From: Bacteroidia bacterium
GTDB lineage: Bacteria; Bacteroidota; Bacteroidia; Flavobacteriales; Schleiferiaceae
NCBI GenBank assembly: GCA_030424545.1
Contig: JAUHWL010000002.1
Location: 124,001-188,000, forward strand
DNA length: 64,000 nt
Direction: 5' to 3'
Numbering within the stretch: the first letter of the stretch is position 1; each line of letters opens with the position of its first letter. The notes beneath the pieces are model-generated. The model had not been told where the DNA came from and ran no database searches. It saw only the letters and a program-made list of their open reading frames with translations. Positions 1 through 8,758 of the stretch are shown here, piece after piece. The position numbers were made by a program, and so were the translations under genes.

Positions 1-1031
1 TCTCTTCCGCCAGAAAAGAAAAATGTTACGTGCGGATATTTTTCAGTTTCTGCAATTCTCACTTGGGTTTTGCCATTTTTTTCAAGCACTTCGCCAAGAG
101 TGTTTTTTACATTATCTTTTTCAAAAGCAACGTGCACGTTTTTAAACGTCTCGTCATAATTGGTCATGGTTACATAATGTAGTTTTAGCGGATGCATGTT
201 TTGCTCACTAAAGCTTTTTTGTGTGAGAGCTGTGGTAATTTCACGTCCGCGATCTGTTCTAAAATTAAAGCTAATTACAGCATCGCCATCTTTTATTGTT
301 GCTACAGGTGTTTCATTTTCTGTAATTAAAATGGGCTCAATAAATTCGTCTGTAATATTGCTTTTATACGAATTTAAAATACCTTTAGATGCAGACTCGA
401 AGTGAACACCTCGCCCGTTGACCATTAAATCATAGGCTTTTTTAATGCGTTCCCAACGGTTATCTCTATCCATTGCAAAATAGCGACCAACCACGCTGGC
501 TATTTTCCCAGTGGTTTTTGCCATGTGCTGCTCTAGCTCATTAATAAAAATAATACCGCTTTTTGGGTCGCAATCTCTACCATCTGTAAATACATGCACA
601 AAAATGTTTGAGAAATTTCTTTGCTTGGCCATGTTTAGTAGGCCTTTTACATGGTCTATATGTGCATGAACGCCACCGTTGCTAACAAGCCCAATAAGAT
701 GTATGGGTTTGTTGTTTTTCTCAGCATATACAAATGTTTTCTCTAAGGCTTTATTGGCAAATAAACTATTGTTTTCTACCGCAATATTGAGTTTTACCAA
801 ATCTTGATAAACAACTCTACCTGCACCTAAGTTGGTATGGCCAACTTCGCTATTGCCCATTTGGCCGCTAGGTAGCCCAACATCTCTGCCCGAAGTGCGT
901 AACGTATTGTTAGGGTAAGTTGCCAAGAGATAATCCATAAAAGGCGTGTTGGCTTGGGAAATTGCGCTTGCGTTTAAGTTTTCGCCAATACCATACCCGT
1001 CTAAAATAATAAGTGCTGCTTTATTGCTCAA
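1..1031 (-). CDS. gpmI: 2,3-bisphosphoglycerate-independent phosphoglycerate mutase (3' end outside window)
   Basis: Interconverts 3- and 2-phosphoglycerate in glycolysis, in the cytoplasm, with two Mn ions. The minus-strand translation opens SNKAALIILDGYGIGEN, with the metal-binding Asp of the LDGYG motif, then GQMGNSEVGH, which carries the phospho-accepting Ser, and VFTDGRD further on. About 343 residues are visible of a protein normally near 510; the C-terminal part lies left of the window. No ATG fits. The start is taken as TTG at 1031, because an in-frame stop lies a few codons upstream and a TACATTTG promoter box sits at 1051-1058, giving a short leader. Identification is secure; the start is inferred. 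Confidence 0.95.
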   Translation of the reverse strand, partial: MSNKAALIILDGYGIGENLNASAISQANTPFMDYLLATYPNNTLRTSGRDVGLPSGQMGNSEVGHTNLGAGRVVYQDLVKLNIAVENNSLFANKALEKTFVYAEKNNKPIHLIGLVSNGGVHAHIDHVKGLLNMAKQRNFSNIFVHVFTDGRDCDPKSGIIFINELEQHMAKTTGKIASVVGRYFAMDRDNRWERIKKAYDLMVNGRGVHFESASKGILNSYKSNITDEFIEPILITENETPVATIKDGDAVISFNFRTDRGREITTALTQKSFSEQNMHPLKLHYVTMTNYDETFKNVHVAFEKDNVKNTLGEVLEKNGKTQVRIAETEKYPHVTFFFSGGR

Positions 1032-1050
1032 GAGAAAAAATTTTGGTGGA

Positions 1051-1058
1051 CAAATGTA
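1051..1058 (-). promoter_or_regulatory. Predicted -7 box of gpmI (TACATTTG)
   Basis: Exact match to the Bacteroidota sigma-A consensus TAnnTTTG on the minus strand, about 20 bases before the TTG start of gpmI. No convincing -33 TTG was found. This is a motif match, not a measured start site. Confidence 0.55.
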
Positions 1059-1101
1059 GGGTTAAGCAGATGTTTTTTAAAATGTAACTGCTTAAAAATG
1101 A

Positions 1102-1743
1102 TTATCTAGAAGCTTGAATAATATCCACTAAAATGGGTTTTAATCCAGAGAAGAAAAACTCTACGGCAATAACCATTACAATTAGCCCCATTAGCCTAAG
1201 CAATACATTGTTTCCCGTTTCCCCTAAAATATTCATAATCTTAGTTGAGCTAAAAAGTATAAGGTATGTGGCCAGCATAACAAGAACCATGGTAGAAATT
1301 AATACCACCTTTAATTGCCATGTTGTTGAATCTTCCATAAGCACAATAGAGTTGGTAATTGCGCCTGGGCCGCAAATCATGGGTATGGCAAGCGGTGTTA
1401 TAGAAATATCATTTATATAACTATTCTCTTCTCCTTTTGCATGTTTGGTTTTAGACAGTCTTGCTTGTAGCATATCCATGCCCATTAAGAAGAAGATAAC
1501 CCCACCAACCACACGAAAACTATTGACAGAGATACCAAAAAACTTAAATAAGATTTGGCCAGAAAAAGCGAAAATAATCATGGTGATTAAAGCCGCTATG
1601 GTTGCTTTTTTTGCCGTGTAATTTCGTTGCGCGGTAGACAAATCTTTGGTCATTGTCATAAAAATAGGCATGGTGCCAATAGGGTTTATGAGCGAGAAAA
1701 AAGACGCAAACGTGAGCACGAAAAATGAAAAATATTCAGCCAT
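1102..1743 (-). CDS. MarC family (UPF0056) inner-membrane protein
   Basis: 213 residues, the normal length for the family. Six hydrophobic segments are visible, and the opening SLINPIGTMPIFMTMT is the family signature (NPIG.P.F). ITPLAIPMICGPGAI in the middle is the second conserved motif. MarC-family proteins sit in the inner membrane; their substrate is not settled, and the early link to multiple antibiotic resistance was not upheld. It stands alone between gpmI and an outer-membrane gene, with its own TATCTTTG box upstream, so it is probably monocistronic. Family assignment is firm, function unknown. Confidence 0.9.
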   Translation of the reverse strand: MAEYFSFFVLTFASFFSLINPIGTMPIFMTMTKDLSTAQRNYTAKKATIAALITMIIFAFSGQILFKFFGISVNSFRVVGGVIFFLMGMDMLQARLSKTKHAKGEENSYINDISITPLAIPMICGPGAITNSIVLMEDSTTWQLKVVLISTMVLVMLATYLILFSSTKIMNILGETGNNVLLRLMGLIVMVIAVEFFFSGLKPILVDIIQASR

Positions 1744-1765
1744 AAATCTTGTTGTAAAAAGGGCG

Positions 1766-1773
1766 CAAAGATA
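1766..1773 (-). promoter_or_regulatory. Predicted -7 box of marC-family gene (TATCTTTG)
   Basis: Minus-strand TATCTTTG followed by GCGCCC, 22 bases upstream of the ATG at 1743. The same TTTGCGCCC context occurs before nqrA (44309-44321), which supports its being a real promoter. Confidence 0.6.
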
Positions 1774-1819
1774 AAGTCTTGTTTTCTTACTTGTTGGTTA
1801 ATTATTGCTTTCGGAGGCG

Positions 1820-3262
1820 TTAAAAATCGACCATGACAAAACCGGCAAAACCAAAATAAAACTGGGTATTGGTTTCTTCTCCAAAGGCATTAGCCATGGT
1901 GTAGCTGGGTGTAAAACCATAGTAGCAATTTTTCTTGGCAATGTTGGTTGGCATTTTAAGACGTAAACCGGCTTCTGAGATTAACATAAAACTGTAGCTT
2001 TTATTTATAGCATCTTCTTTATTGCTACCAAAAGTTTTATCTTGATTTATCCCTGCGCGTGCGCTTAGATATGGCAAAATTTGCCATGTGTTTTTCGGTT
2101 TTATAAAATGATAATTTACCCCTAAGCTAAATTGCTGGTAATTGCCCAAAGTGTTGGGGTAGTTTTCTATTTGCTTTTTGCCCAAGGTCCAGAATTGGTA
2201 ATGAAAATCAATCAACCAATTGTTTTTATCGGCTCCGGCCTTATTCCATAAATAGCGTACGTAAAGCCCGTTATCGGCACTTAATGCGCCAATTTCTGTG
2301 GTAACATCAATTTTATTTAAAGGCTTTTCTAACCCACCAGATAATAACGTAAGGCCGAGGTAGCCGCTTGTAAATTGTGTTTCTGGATAAATGGTGAACC
2401 CAAAATTGGCTATTCCAAGGCGCATGCCGTAGTTAATAAAAAAGCCTGTTTCTGTATTGGCCACGCTTTTTAATGCTGTATTAGTATAAATTGTTTTGTT
2501 ATTAGCGTACCCGAAGTGGAGAGCGATTTTATTGTTAGCCGTGTTGCCTATTGAAGGCCCAATTTTAATTTGAAACACTTGATTGTAGTTTGGTGCATAA
2601 TGATAATCGAGTATAGATTCAATATCAAAATAACTGTTGTATTCTGATATGAAAAACATTTTATGGAGTAAAAGTTGTCCTCCAAAAAAGCCAAAAGCTT
2701 TTGTATTTGCTGGATAAGACAGATCTAAATTGCCAACGCCAACATCTTGGTGAATGCGATTTTGTATGGATTGCCCGCCAAGATTGCCCGTAATAATTGC
2801 TCCGCCTGTTGCGCTTAATTCTATTTTGTCTTGAAATATCCAAACAGGAAATCGCAAGTAAATATCTAGTTCATCAATGCGGCCGCTGTCCGGATTTGCA
2901 TACCGGTTTGTTAATGCCGAATAGGTGATTTTAGCTTGGGCTACTTTTTTAAAAGCCACAAATTGATAATCTATAATTGCTCCAAAACTGCGCTGGTCAT
3001 CTCGTGAGGGAGTAAATGCCCCGCCCCAAGAATCGTTAAAAGAAGAAACGGTGAGATGTGTGTAATATGAAGAAAGTTGGGCTGATAAGTTGAATGATAA
3101 TAAAAGCAAAAAAACAAAAAGTCCCCTACGGCTCCCCCAAAAGGGGAGAGAACTCAATTTGCGTACTCTTTTAGCGTAGACCTCAGCCTTGTTACCACCC
3201 CTATATGGAGTAGGGAGCGGTTGGTTAGCATTTTGTGAAACTCTGTGTTTTTCTGTGCGCAC
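1820..3262 (-). CDS. Outer-membrane beta-barrel-like protein with repeat-derived N-terminus
   Basis: Not recognised as a named family. After about residue 62 the sequence has the alternating pattern, aromatic residues and terminal Phe (GFVMVDF) of an outer-membrane beta-barrel. A signal-peptide core (FVFLLLLSFNLSAQ) lies at residues 49-62. The first 47 codons are low-complexity and coincide with a repeat element (3116-3303), so the ATG at 3262 may be fortuitous. The native start may instead be a non-ATG codon near 3109 (TTG), or the original start may have been displaced by the repeat. A long hydrophilic N-region before a signal peptide is odd for an exported protein. Function unknown. Confidence 0.6.
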   Translation of the reverse strand: MRTEKHRVSQNANQPLPTPYRGGNKAEVYAKRVRKLSSLPFWGSRRGLFVFLLLLSFNLSAQLSSYYTHLTVSSFNDSWGGAFTPSRDDQRSFGAIIDYQFVAFKKVAQAKITYSALTNRYANPDSGRIDELDIYLRFPVWIFQDKIELSATGGAIITGNLGGQSIQNRIHQDVGVGNLDLSYPANTKAFGFFGGQLLLHKMFFISEYNSYFDIESILDYHYAPNYNQVFQIKIGPSIGNTANNKIALHFGYANNKTIYTNTALKSVANTETGFFINYGMRLGIANFGFTIYPETQFTSGYLGLTLLSGGLEKPLNKIDVTTEIGALSADNGLYVRYLWNKAGADKNNWLIDFHYQFWTLGKKQIENYPNTLGNYQQFSLGVNYHFIKPKNTWQILPYLSARAGINQDKTFGSNKEDAINKSYSFMLISEAGLRLKMPTNIAKKNCYYGFTPSYTMANAFGEETNTQFYFGFAGFVMVDF

Positions 3263-3303
3263 TCTGTGAAATAATCAAAATTTTGAAATTGAAAAAGTCC
3301 CCT
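3116..3303. repeat. Repeat element with 12-bp direct repeats
   Basis: AAAAAGTCCCCT occurs exactly at 3116-3127 and 3292-3303 and brackets a 164-bp segment. Inside are two hairpins: CTCCCC with GGGGAG around AAAA near 3135-3151, and CCCTA with TAGGG near 3208-3224. The structure resembles the short G/C-rich intergenic repeats common in Bacteroidota genomes. It covers the predicted first codons and the upstream region of the gene at 1820-3262. Confidence 0.55.
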
Positions 3304-3338
3304 TTGATGGACTTAGGGAAAAGTTAAAGAAACCAATT

Positions 3339-4019
3339 TCAACTTATTTTTATCATCTCAGAAACAGCTTGTTTTGTGTTTTCATAAACGTCTAAAATAG
3401 TTGCTTCCATCATGTAGCAGGGTGCGCAAACAATTTTTAGGTTTAAATCCACACTTATTTCTTTTTTGGTTTTCATTTCTGGCAATGCGCCAACTTTGCT
3501 TATGCCTTGACTGATAGCTTCAATCTCGTAAGGAGATGGCGCAGCAGTAGAACCTACCGTAAGTTTAGCATGATATTCAGATCCTTCTAGTGCTTTAGCT
3601 AAGGTGGTTGGGCTCATACATAAAGCTGCAATCGGCTTTTTTAAAGCGATAAACGTGAGGATTAATTCTTTTATTTCGGGAATTATTGGGCCTTCGGGGC
3701 CTTGAAATGCCCATTTGGTAAAATTCTTAGCCGTGCCAAATCCACCAGGCATTACCAGTCCGTCAAATTCTTTTACAGAGATTTCGCTTACTTTTTTAAT
3801 ATCGCCTCGCGCTATGCGCGCACTTTCTGTAAACACATTTCTAGATTCATTCATTTCTGAACCCGTTGTGTGGTCTATAACGTGATGCTGTAGAACATCA
3901 GGAGCGATGCATTGGTATGAGTGGCCTAACTGCGAAATGGCCAATAAACAACAAACGGCTTCGTGAATTTCTGTTCCATCATAAACCCCAGATCCGTGTA
4001 ATAAAACTGCATATTTCAT
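3339..4019 (-). CDS. elbB: ElbB/ES1-type DJ-1/PfpI-superfamily protein (glyoxalase III-like)
   Basis: 226 residues, the usual length. MKYAVLLHGSGVYDGTEIHE at the N-terminus and GLVMPGGFGTAKN mid-protein are characteristic of ElbB/ES1. The nucleophile-elbow Cys is in AALCMSP, as in other type-1 glutamine-amidotransferase-like folds. The E. coli protein has weak glyoxalase III activity and its physiological role is unclear. The ATG at 4019 is preferred to the upstream ATG at 4076 because the extension falls outside the conserved family start. It probably forms its own transcript; the hairpin at 4092-4113 isolates it from the peptide gene upstream. Confidence 0.9.
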   Translation of the reverse strand: MKYAVLLHGSGVYDGTEIHEAVCCLLAISQLGHSYQCIAPDVLQHHVIDHTTGSEMNESRNVFTESARIARGDIKKVSEISVKEFDGLVMPGGFGTAKNFTKWAFQGPEGPIIPEIKELILTFIALKKPIAALCMSPTTLAKALEGSEYHAKLTVGSTAAPSPYEIEAISQGISKVGALPEMKTKKEISVDLNLKIVCAPCYMMEATILDVYENTKQAVSEMIKIS

Positions 4020-4091
4020 GTATTGTGTTTTTAAAAATGCACATGCAAGGTAAAAAACAAGATCAGCTATGCACAAAATATATACACAAAA

Positions 4092-4113
4092 AAAAAGGCC
4101 ATCAGGCCTTTTT
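4092..4113 (-). terminator. Rho-independent terminator of the 68-aa peptide gene
   Basis: Perfect stem AAAAAGGCC / GGCCTTTTT with loop ATCA. On the minus strand it is followed by about ten T residues and lies 20 bases past the stop at 4133. Confidence 0.85.
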
Positions 4114-4132
4114 GCAATAGAAAAGTTTTTGT

Positions 4133-4339
4133 CTAACTTTTATTTCCGTATTTCTCTAACAACCAATTAAACCCTCCGGATGATTGGTCTTCATTAGATG
4201 TATTAACAGCAGATGTACTAGACCCGTGTGTTCTCCGTCTTTGATTTGAAGTAGTTGGAGGAACAATGCCGCCTTTAATTTTATCTGTATTTAAGGCTTC
4301 ATTTTTAAGGTTTTCTGATGATTTTTTTGCTTTGCTCAT
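4133..4339 (-). CDS. Small double-glycine-leader peptide, copy 1
   Basis: 68 residues. The first 23 are a charged leader ending NTDKIKGG, followed by a Ser/Thr/Asn-rich segment with an RRR run and the end NWLLEKYGNKS. The leader aligns with that of the peptide at 4628-4852: shared Lys cluster, LKN/FKN, N/D-T-x-x-IKGG. A conserved leader ending in GG with a divergent downstream part is the pattern of precursors cut and exported by C39-peptidase ABC transporters, including the GG natural-product precursors known from Bacteroidales. No transporter or modifying enzyme is adjacent. It has its own terminator. The precursor role is inference. Confidence 0.6.
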   Translation of the reverse strand: MSKAKKSSENLKNEALNTDKIKGGIVPPTTSNQRRRTHGSSTSAVNTSNEDQSSGGFNWLLEKYGNKS

Positions 4340-4422
4340 AATGTTGATTGTTTAAATTTTGATTAAAAGTAATTATTGTATTAAGGTATTGTGTTTCAGT
4401 TGATAACATTATTGTTGCATCG

Positions 4423-4446
4423 ACATAAAAATTGAGATTTTTATGT
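4423..4446. other. Perfect 10-bp inverted repeat upstream of peptide gene
   Basis: ACATAAAAAT and ATTTTTATGT flank TGAG. The repeat lies 84 bases upstream of the 68-aa peptide start, in a gap without a gene. It lacks the GC-rich stem of a terminator and could be an operator or 5'-UTR hairpin. Confidence 0.4.
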
Positions 4447-4507
4447 TAGTTTTTAGCAGATTAAAACCATTTCTTTTTAAAAGCACAACGGTAAAGCATT
4501 AAAACAA

Positions 4508-4541
4508 AAAAGTCGTCTAAATTCATGTTTAGACGACTTTT
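4508..4541 (-). terminator. Rho-independent terminator of the 74-aa peptide gene
   Basis: Stem AAAAGTCGTCTAAA / TTTAGACGACTTTT around a 6-base loop, followed by a T-run on the minus strand. It lies about 90 bases past the stop at 4628. Confidence 0.8.
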
Positions 4542-4627
4542 ATATAACATCAGCTTTTGGTGTAAACTTAAACTCTATTGCTTAAGGCTATTGTTATAAG
4601 ATAGGTAAATTGGTTAGGTTGGCTTGA

Positions 4628-4852
4628 TTATTTTCTGGTTCTATGAATTCCAATGGGCTTATCAGATTCAACTGCTTTTACAGAATCTGGGCTAATTTTC
4701 GCAGTTTCTGAAAACGTCTCCTCACCAATAAATTGTGGTTTTCTTTTTTGCTCTGTGTCTTCATTAGAGACATACGTTTTTCCACCTTTTATTTGATTGG
4801 TATCAACTCTATCATTTTTAAAATCGGCTGCATTTTTTTTTGAAGTTGTCAT
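4628..4852 (-). CDS. Small double-glycine-leader peptide, copy 2
   Basis: 74 residues from the ATG at 4852 (MTTSKKNAAD). An upstream ATG at 4891 would add 13 residues but spoils the alignment with its paralog. The leader ends DTNQIKGG at residues 15-22, closely like the NTDKIKGG of the 68-aa neighbour. The downstream part is hydrophilic and Glu/Lys/Ser-rich (SNEDTEQKRKPQ), with no Cys, and ends HRTRK. The two genes are tandem, same strand, about 290 bases apart, each with a terminator. They look like a duplicated pair of exported or processed peptides. Function unknown. Confidence 0.6.
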   Translation of the reverse strand: MTTSKKNAADFKNDRVDTNQIKGGKTYVSNEDTEQKRKPQFIGEETFSETAKISPDSVKAVESDKPIGIHRTRK

Positions 4853-4938
4853 AACATGTTGTTTTTTAATTACATGATAAAGGTAAATCATGGCGAATTA
4901 CAGTTTGTTTCATGTACTAGCACAAATGTTTACGTGTA

Positions 4939-6669
4939 TTATTTTTTCTTCATTCCGGCAAAAGAATAGACATAACTTAATTGACCTCTAAATTCAAAAT
5001 AAGAATTACCTGCACTGTATCCATTGTTTAAGAATGATACGTTGCATGATATTGAGTGTGCTTTTGCTAATGAATAATTTAATTGTGCAGTTATGGCTTC
5101 TGTATGGCCTGCATATCCATTTTTATTTTGGTTAATGCTAATATTGGCATTTGCACGCACATCTAATTTGTCCTTCAATAATTTAAAATTATAACCACCA
5201 TTAAACCCAATGCGCGTATTTGTGGTATATGCTGTCTTTAAAGAAAGAAAATTAATGCCTGTTACAAAAGACTTTTTTTTCTTGATTAAATTAAAAATAC
5301 CATTTACCATTAAATTTAAAGTTTGCGATTTTGTATAAGGGTTAGTGGCTATATTTTGATCTTGTAATGTTTGAAAATTAGCGGTAAAAACATAATTCTG
5401 GATGAGTTCTGATGAGGTAAACGTAAGGCGGGGAGCAGCAGTTACCACATGTGTCATCATATTAATGGCCACAGAATCATTTAGCGGAAGGGTGCCACTT
5501 TTTTGAAATATGTAAAAGTTTGTATACCCCAAATTCAACCCCATATTGTTGTTTGGATTTAAAGCTAGGTTTATTGTGCCGTTACTCCTATACGTGGTTT
5601 GCAATCGGGTGTCTTCTAAGTTATTCCATTGCAGGTTGTATGTGGCCGATATATTTGCCTTGCGTTTCGCAAAAGATAAAGAAGGGGTAACCAGGATTTT
5701 CTGAAAATCATTCGCGAAAAAATAGGAGCCTAATGTGAGGTATTCAGGTGCTACTCGCTCGTATTCGGCACCCATCCTAAAATTCTTCAACGTGTAGCTT
5801 ACACCTGTTTTAAAGGCCATATTAGCATGTGTACTCATGTTAACTTGCAATAAAGAGTTCGCAGCATTTAAGGCTGGCTCATCATCGTAAAAAGCACCTG
5901 GAGCGGTTAAATCTCGTGTGTAAAGACTATAACCAATATCTGCATACCATTCTAATAATTCGTTTATTTTTTGTTTGGTAGTTGCACCAATCACTACATT
6001 TTCTGCAGGTGTAATGCCATATTCGCTGGGTGGTTTTTGTATTGAGTTAAGTTCGTCTTTTGCTTTAAAAAAGGTTAAATCAAAAAAGTTGCTCTCTTTT
6101 CCGTAACCCACTTTTACCCCAAACCCCATGCGTTTGTATTTTGCTTCTTGGTAAATTCGGGCCGTGGTGTCTAAGGAAGCAGCTTGTTGTAGCCGGCCGT
6201 ACATAGCTGCAAAGCGAAATTTTTTCGGGTTGAGTTCTACACCCGCGCCCAAAAAAGTATGATTACTCAATGTATAAGGGCTAAAAGTCATGTTGCTGTA
6301 ACCGAGGTGTAGCGTAATCCATTTGTACGTTGGGCTCATGCCAAATTGATAGAATGGATGTTCTAAACTCTGGTTTTGTTTTCCGATTGTAAAAGAAAAC
6401 GGAATCATAAAATCATAAAGACTAATCCAAGGGGTACCAACAATGTTCCACTGAAAAGGATCTGTTACGCCAAACGGAAAATTGTTGCCGTTGGTTGCAA
6501 AATATGATGTATTTAACGCGATGCTGCCTCCAGCATTAAAGGGCTTTTTGTCTTTTAAGTTGTCTAGATTTTGTGCGCTTAAGACAGTTGTGCTAAGCAT
6601 AAAAAGTGTGCAAAGTCCAAGCTTTTTAAACCGATTTAAAAAAATAGTATGTTGCAGTTGGAAGCGCAT
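4939..6669 (-). CDS. Outer-membrane beta-barrel protein of surface operon
   Basis: 576 residues from the ATG at 6669, which follows the TAA of the upstream gene by one base. The signal peptide ends TVLSAQ. The mature part is almost entirely amphipathic beta-strands with many aromatic residues, and the first strands (SIALNTSYFATNG) follow a short plug-like N-terminus. It is the last gene of an operon with the fibronectin-III protein and the 2119-aa protein. It may anchor or export them at the outer membrane, which is inference from context. No named family recognised. Confidence 0.7.
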   Translation of the reverse strand: MRFQLQHTIFLNRFKKLGLCTLFMLSTTVLSAQNLDNLKDKKPFNAGGSIALNTSYFATNGNNFPFGVTDPFQWNIVGTPWISLYDFMIPFSFTIGKQNQSLEHPFYQFGMSPTYKWITLHLGYSNMTFSPYTLSNHTFLGAGVELNPKKFRFAAMYGRLQQAASLDTTARIYQEAKYKRMGFGVKVGYGKESNFFDLTFFKAKDELNSIQKPPSEYGITPAENVVIGATTKQKINELLEWYADIGYSLYTRDLTAPGAFYDDEPALNAANSLLQVNMSTHANMAFKTGVSYTLKNFRMGAEYERVAPEYLTLGSYFFANDFQKILVTPSLSFAKRKANISATYNLQWNNLEDTRLQTTYRSNGTINLALNPNNNMGLNLGYTNFYIFQKSGTLPLNDSVAINMMTHVVTAAPRLTFTSSELIQNYVFTANFQTLQDQNIATNPYTKSQTLNLMVNGIFNLIKKKKSFVTGINFLSLKTAYTTNTRIGFNGGYNFKLLKDKLDVRANANISINQNKNGYAGHTEAITAQLNYSLAKAHSISCNVSFLNNGYSAGNSYFEFRGQLSYVYSFAGMKKK

Positions 6670-6670
6670 T

Positions 6671-8752
6671 TTATTTGCCTTTTCCAAAAGTTACTATTGG
6701 GCTTATAGCGCCCTCGCCACCATCTGCATATTTTACTTTAATGGCATATTCATAACCATTCTCATATCCGAAAATATTGCTGTCAACATATTCTTTTGTG
6801 CCTGATTTTAAGGTAGCAATTGCTTGTAAACCTGTGTTGTTTTCATTTCTATACACCACGAAATGATGTACTTGATCGGATGTAAAATCCCAAGAAAAAA
6901 CAAAGCACTTACATTTATCATCAAATGCACCTCCTACATTTGTAACACCCGGCCTGCGGCCGCTATCGGCTATTTTTAAGCGCAGCGGGTTGGCACGCTC
7001 AGAATACAATCCTGCATCATCTACAGCTACAAGCGTGTAAGTGTAAAAGTGTCCTGCCGCGGCAGTTCGATCTACATAAAACGTATCTGTATTGTTTTCA
7101 AACTGCTGAACAATTTGCCAGTTTTCATCTTCTTTTTGGCGATATAAAACCTGAAAAACGGCATCGCTACTGGGGCTGGTTTTCCAGTGCAAGCGTACTG
7201 CTGTATCTGTTACAGAATAATTGATGAAAGTTGGGCTTGCCGGGGCTATGTAATCTGGTTTTTGAATATTTATGGGTGCGCTATAATCGCTTGGGTTGTA
7301 GTGCATATCTACGGCAACAACTTGGTAATAAATGTTTTTTGTTAGTGTGGATAATGGAATGGTATCAAAAAACAAGTTGAGGGGGATGGGCTCTGATGTT
7401 AACTGAATGTATTCATGTTGGGTGTTGTTTCCACGATAAATGCGGTAGCCTTGTAAATCATCTTCTGTATTGGCTTGCCAGGTTAACATCACCACACCAA
7501 GAGAATCTACACTGCCCGCACAGCCAATAGGAGTGGCAGGAGGGATAGAATCTGTTTTTATTCCCACGGCAATGTCGCTGAGGTTTTCGTTGCCTTTATC
7601 ATCTACCGCAAAAACGGCATAGTAAACACAAGAATATGGCGTAGGGTTGGGGTCTTTGAATGTACGCTCGTTTTTTCCCAAAGGTTTTTTGGTGAGTTTT
7701 TCAAACGGTCCCGTAACGGTTGGGCTTTTCCCTACATAAAAACCGGCATGGTCTGGCGCATTGGTTGAGGCTTCCCAACTTATGCTAAACTTACCCGCTT
7801 CGTCTAGTTCTGTAACAGTAACATTTGTTGGCGGAATGGGGCCTGTAAGGTCAATTCCTTCAGTTTTTATGATCTCACTTGGTACACTTTCATCTGCAAA
7901 GGGAGTAATCCCAATAATGCGGTATTGGTATGGTTTGTAATTGATGACGTTGGTGTCTTTAAACGAGTACAAGTTAATATCGTCCACTTCATCGTTAAAG
8001 GTTTTTACATAGGGCGTACGGTTTAGGCGAAGAAATGTTTTTCCGCCATCAACACTTTTTTCAATAAAATATCCGGAAAAGTTTACGTTGTTCAAGGCAC
8101 GATTCCAGAACAAAACAATTTCACCATCACCTGGCTGTACAGTAGTTTGCACGACTTGTTTGGCTGCTGAAATTTCGTTTGTATAAACGCGGATGTATGC
8201 TGTGTCTCCCGAAAACGGCTCTTTTCTGTATTTCACATAAACGCGATACTGTACTATATCACCAGATTTAATATCTTCATCTTGGTAAGCTAGTGCTAAA
8301 CCTTGCGCGGCTTGTTTGTTGTATTCTGCCGCCATCATCGCATAAGCATATTTATTGTCGCCTTCTTGAGATGCCTGCAAGTACGCCTGAAAAGGTGCTT
8401 TTCCACTGGTTTTTATGAGTGGTTTGCTCAGCAAGGCTTGGGCTGCCACAGATACAAAAGCGTTTGTTGTATCTGTTTTTGCTTTCCATTCTTCTAACGA
8501 ATAAGGCACAACATTGGCCAGTTGTTTCCAACCTTGGCCGTCTAGCTTTCTTCGCTCAATGATGTATCCTTCTTGGTTTCCCGTAAGCCAGGTTTCTTTG
8601 GTTGTTGGTGCCCATCTAAGTTCTACACTCGTTGCGTTTACTTTGGTTAAGATTTCTACGCCATAATTTGTTGTATCGTTTTCTTGCCCTTTTGATTGCA
8701 ATACAAAAAGCAAAGAAAAAATGATGCAGATGAAGTTGTTTCGATTTTTCAT
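6671..8752 (-). CDS. Secreted protein with about five fibronectin type III domains
   Basis: 693 residues. A signal peptide ends near LQSKGQ. From about residue 30 the protein is a chain of roughly 90-100-residue beta-sandwich repeats with the FnIII pattern (Trp in the first strand, Tyr-x-Ile/Val near the middle, e.g. HAGFYVGKS, LQGYRIYRG, VHHFVVYRN). The last repeats contain the pairs YYQVVAVD and YTYTLVAVDDAG. No T9SS sorting domain is seen at the C-terminus. It lies 6 bases after the 2119-aa gene and is nearly fused to the beta-barrel gene, so the three are cotranscribed. A cell-surface binding or scaffold role is inferred. Confidence 0.8.
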   Translation of the reverse strand: MKNRNNFICIIFSLLFVLQSKGQENDTTNYGVEILTKVNATSVELRWAPTTKETWLTGNQEGYIIERRKLDGQGWKQLANVVPYSLEEWKAKTDTTNAFVSVAAQALLSKPLIKTSGKAPFQAYLQASQEGDNKYAYAMMAAEYNKQAAQGLALAYQDEDIKSGDIVQYRVYVKYRKEPFSGDTAYIRVYTNEISAAKQVVQTTVQPGDGEIVLFWNRALNNVNFSGYFIEKSVDGGKTFLRLNRTPYVKTFNDEVDDINLYSFKDTNVINYKPYQYRIIGITPFADESVPSEIIKTEGIDLTGPIPPTNVTVTELDEAGKFSISWEASTNAPDHAGFYVGKSPTVTGPFEKLTKKPLGKNERTFKDPNPTPYSCVYYAVFAVDDKGNENLSDIAVGIKTDSIPPATPIGCAGSVDSLGVVMLTWQANTEDDLQGYRIYRGNNTQHEYIQLTSEPIPLNLFFDTIPLSTLTKNIYYQVVAVDMHYNPSDYSAPINIQKPDYIAPASPTFINYSVTDTAVRLHWKTSPSSDAVFQVLYRQKEDENWQIVQQFENNTDTFYVDRTAAAGHFYTYTLVAVDDAGLYSERANPLRLKIADSGRRPGVTNVGGAFDDKCKCFVFSWDFTSDQVHHFVVYRNENNTGLQAIATLKSGTKEYVDSNIFGYENGYEYAIKVKYADGGEGAISPIVTFGKGK

Positions 8753-8758
8753 GATGCT

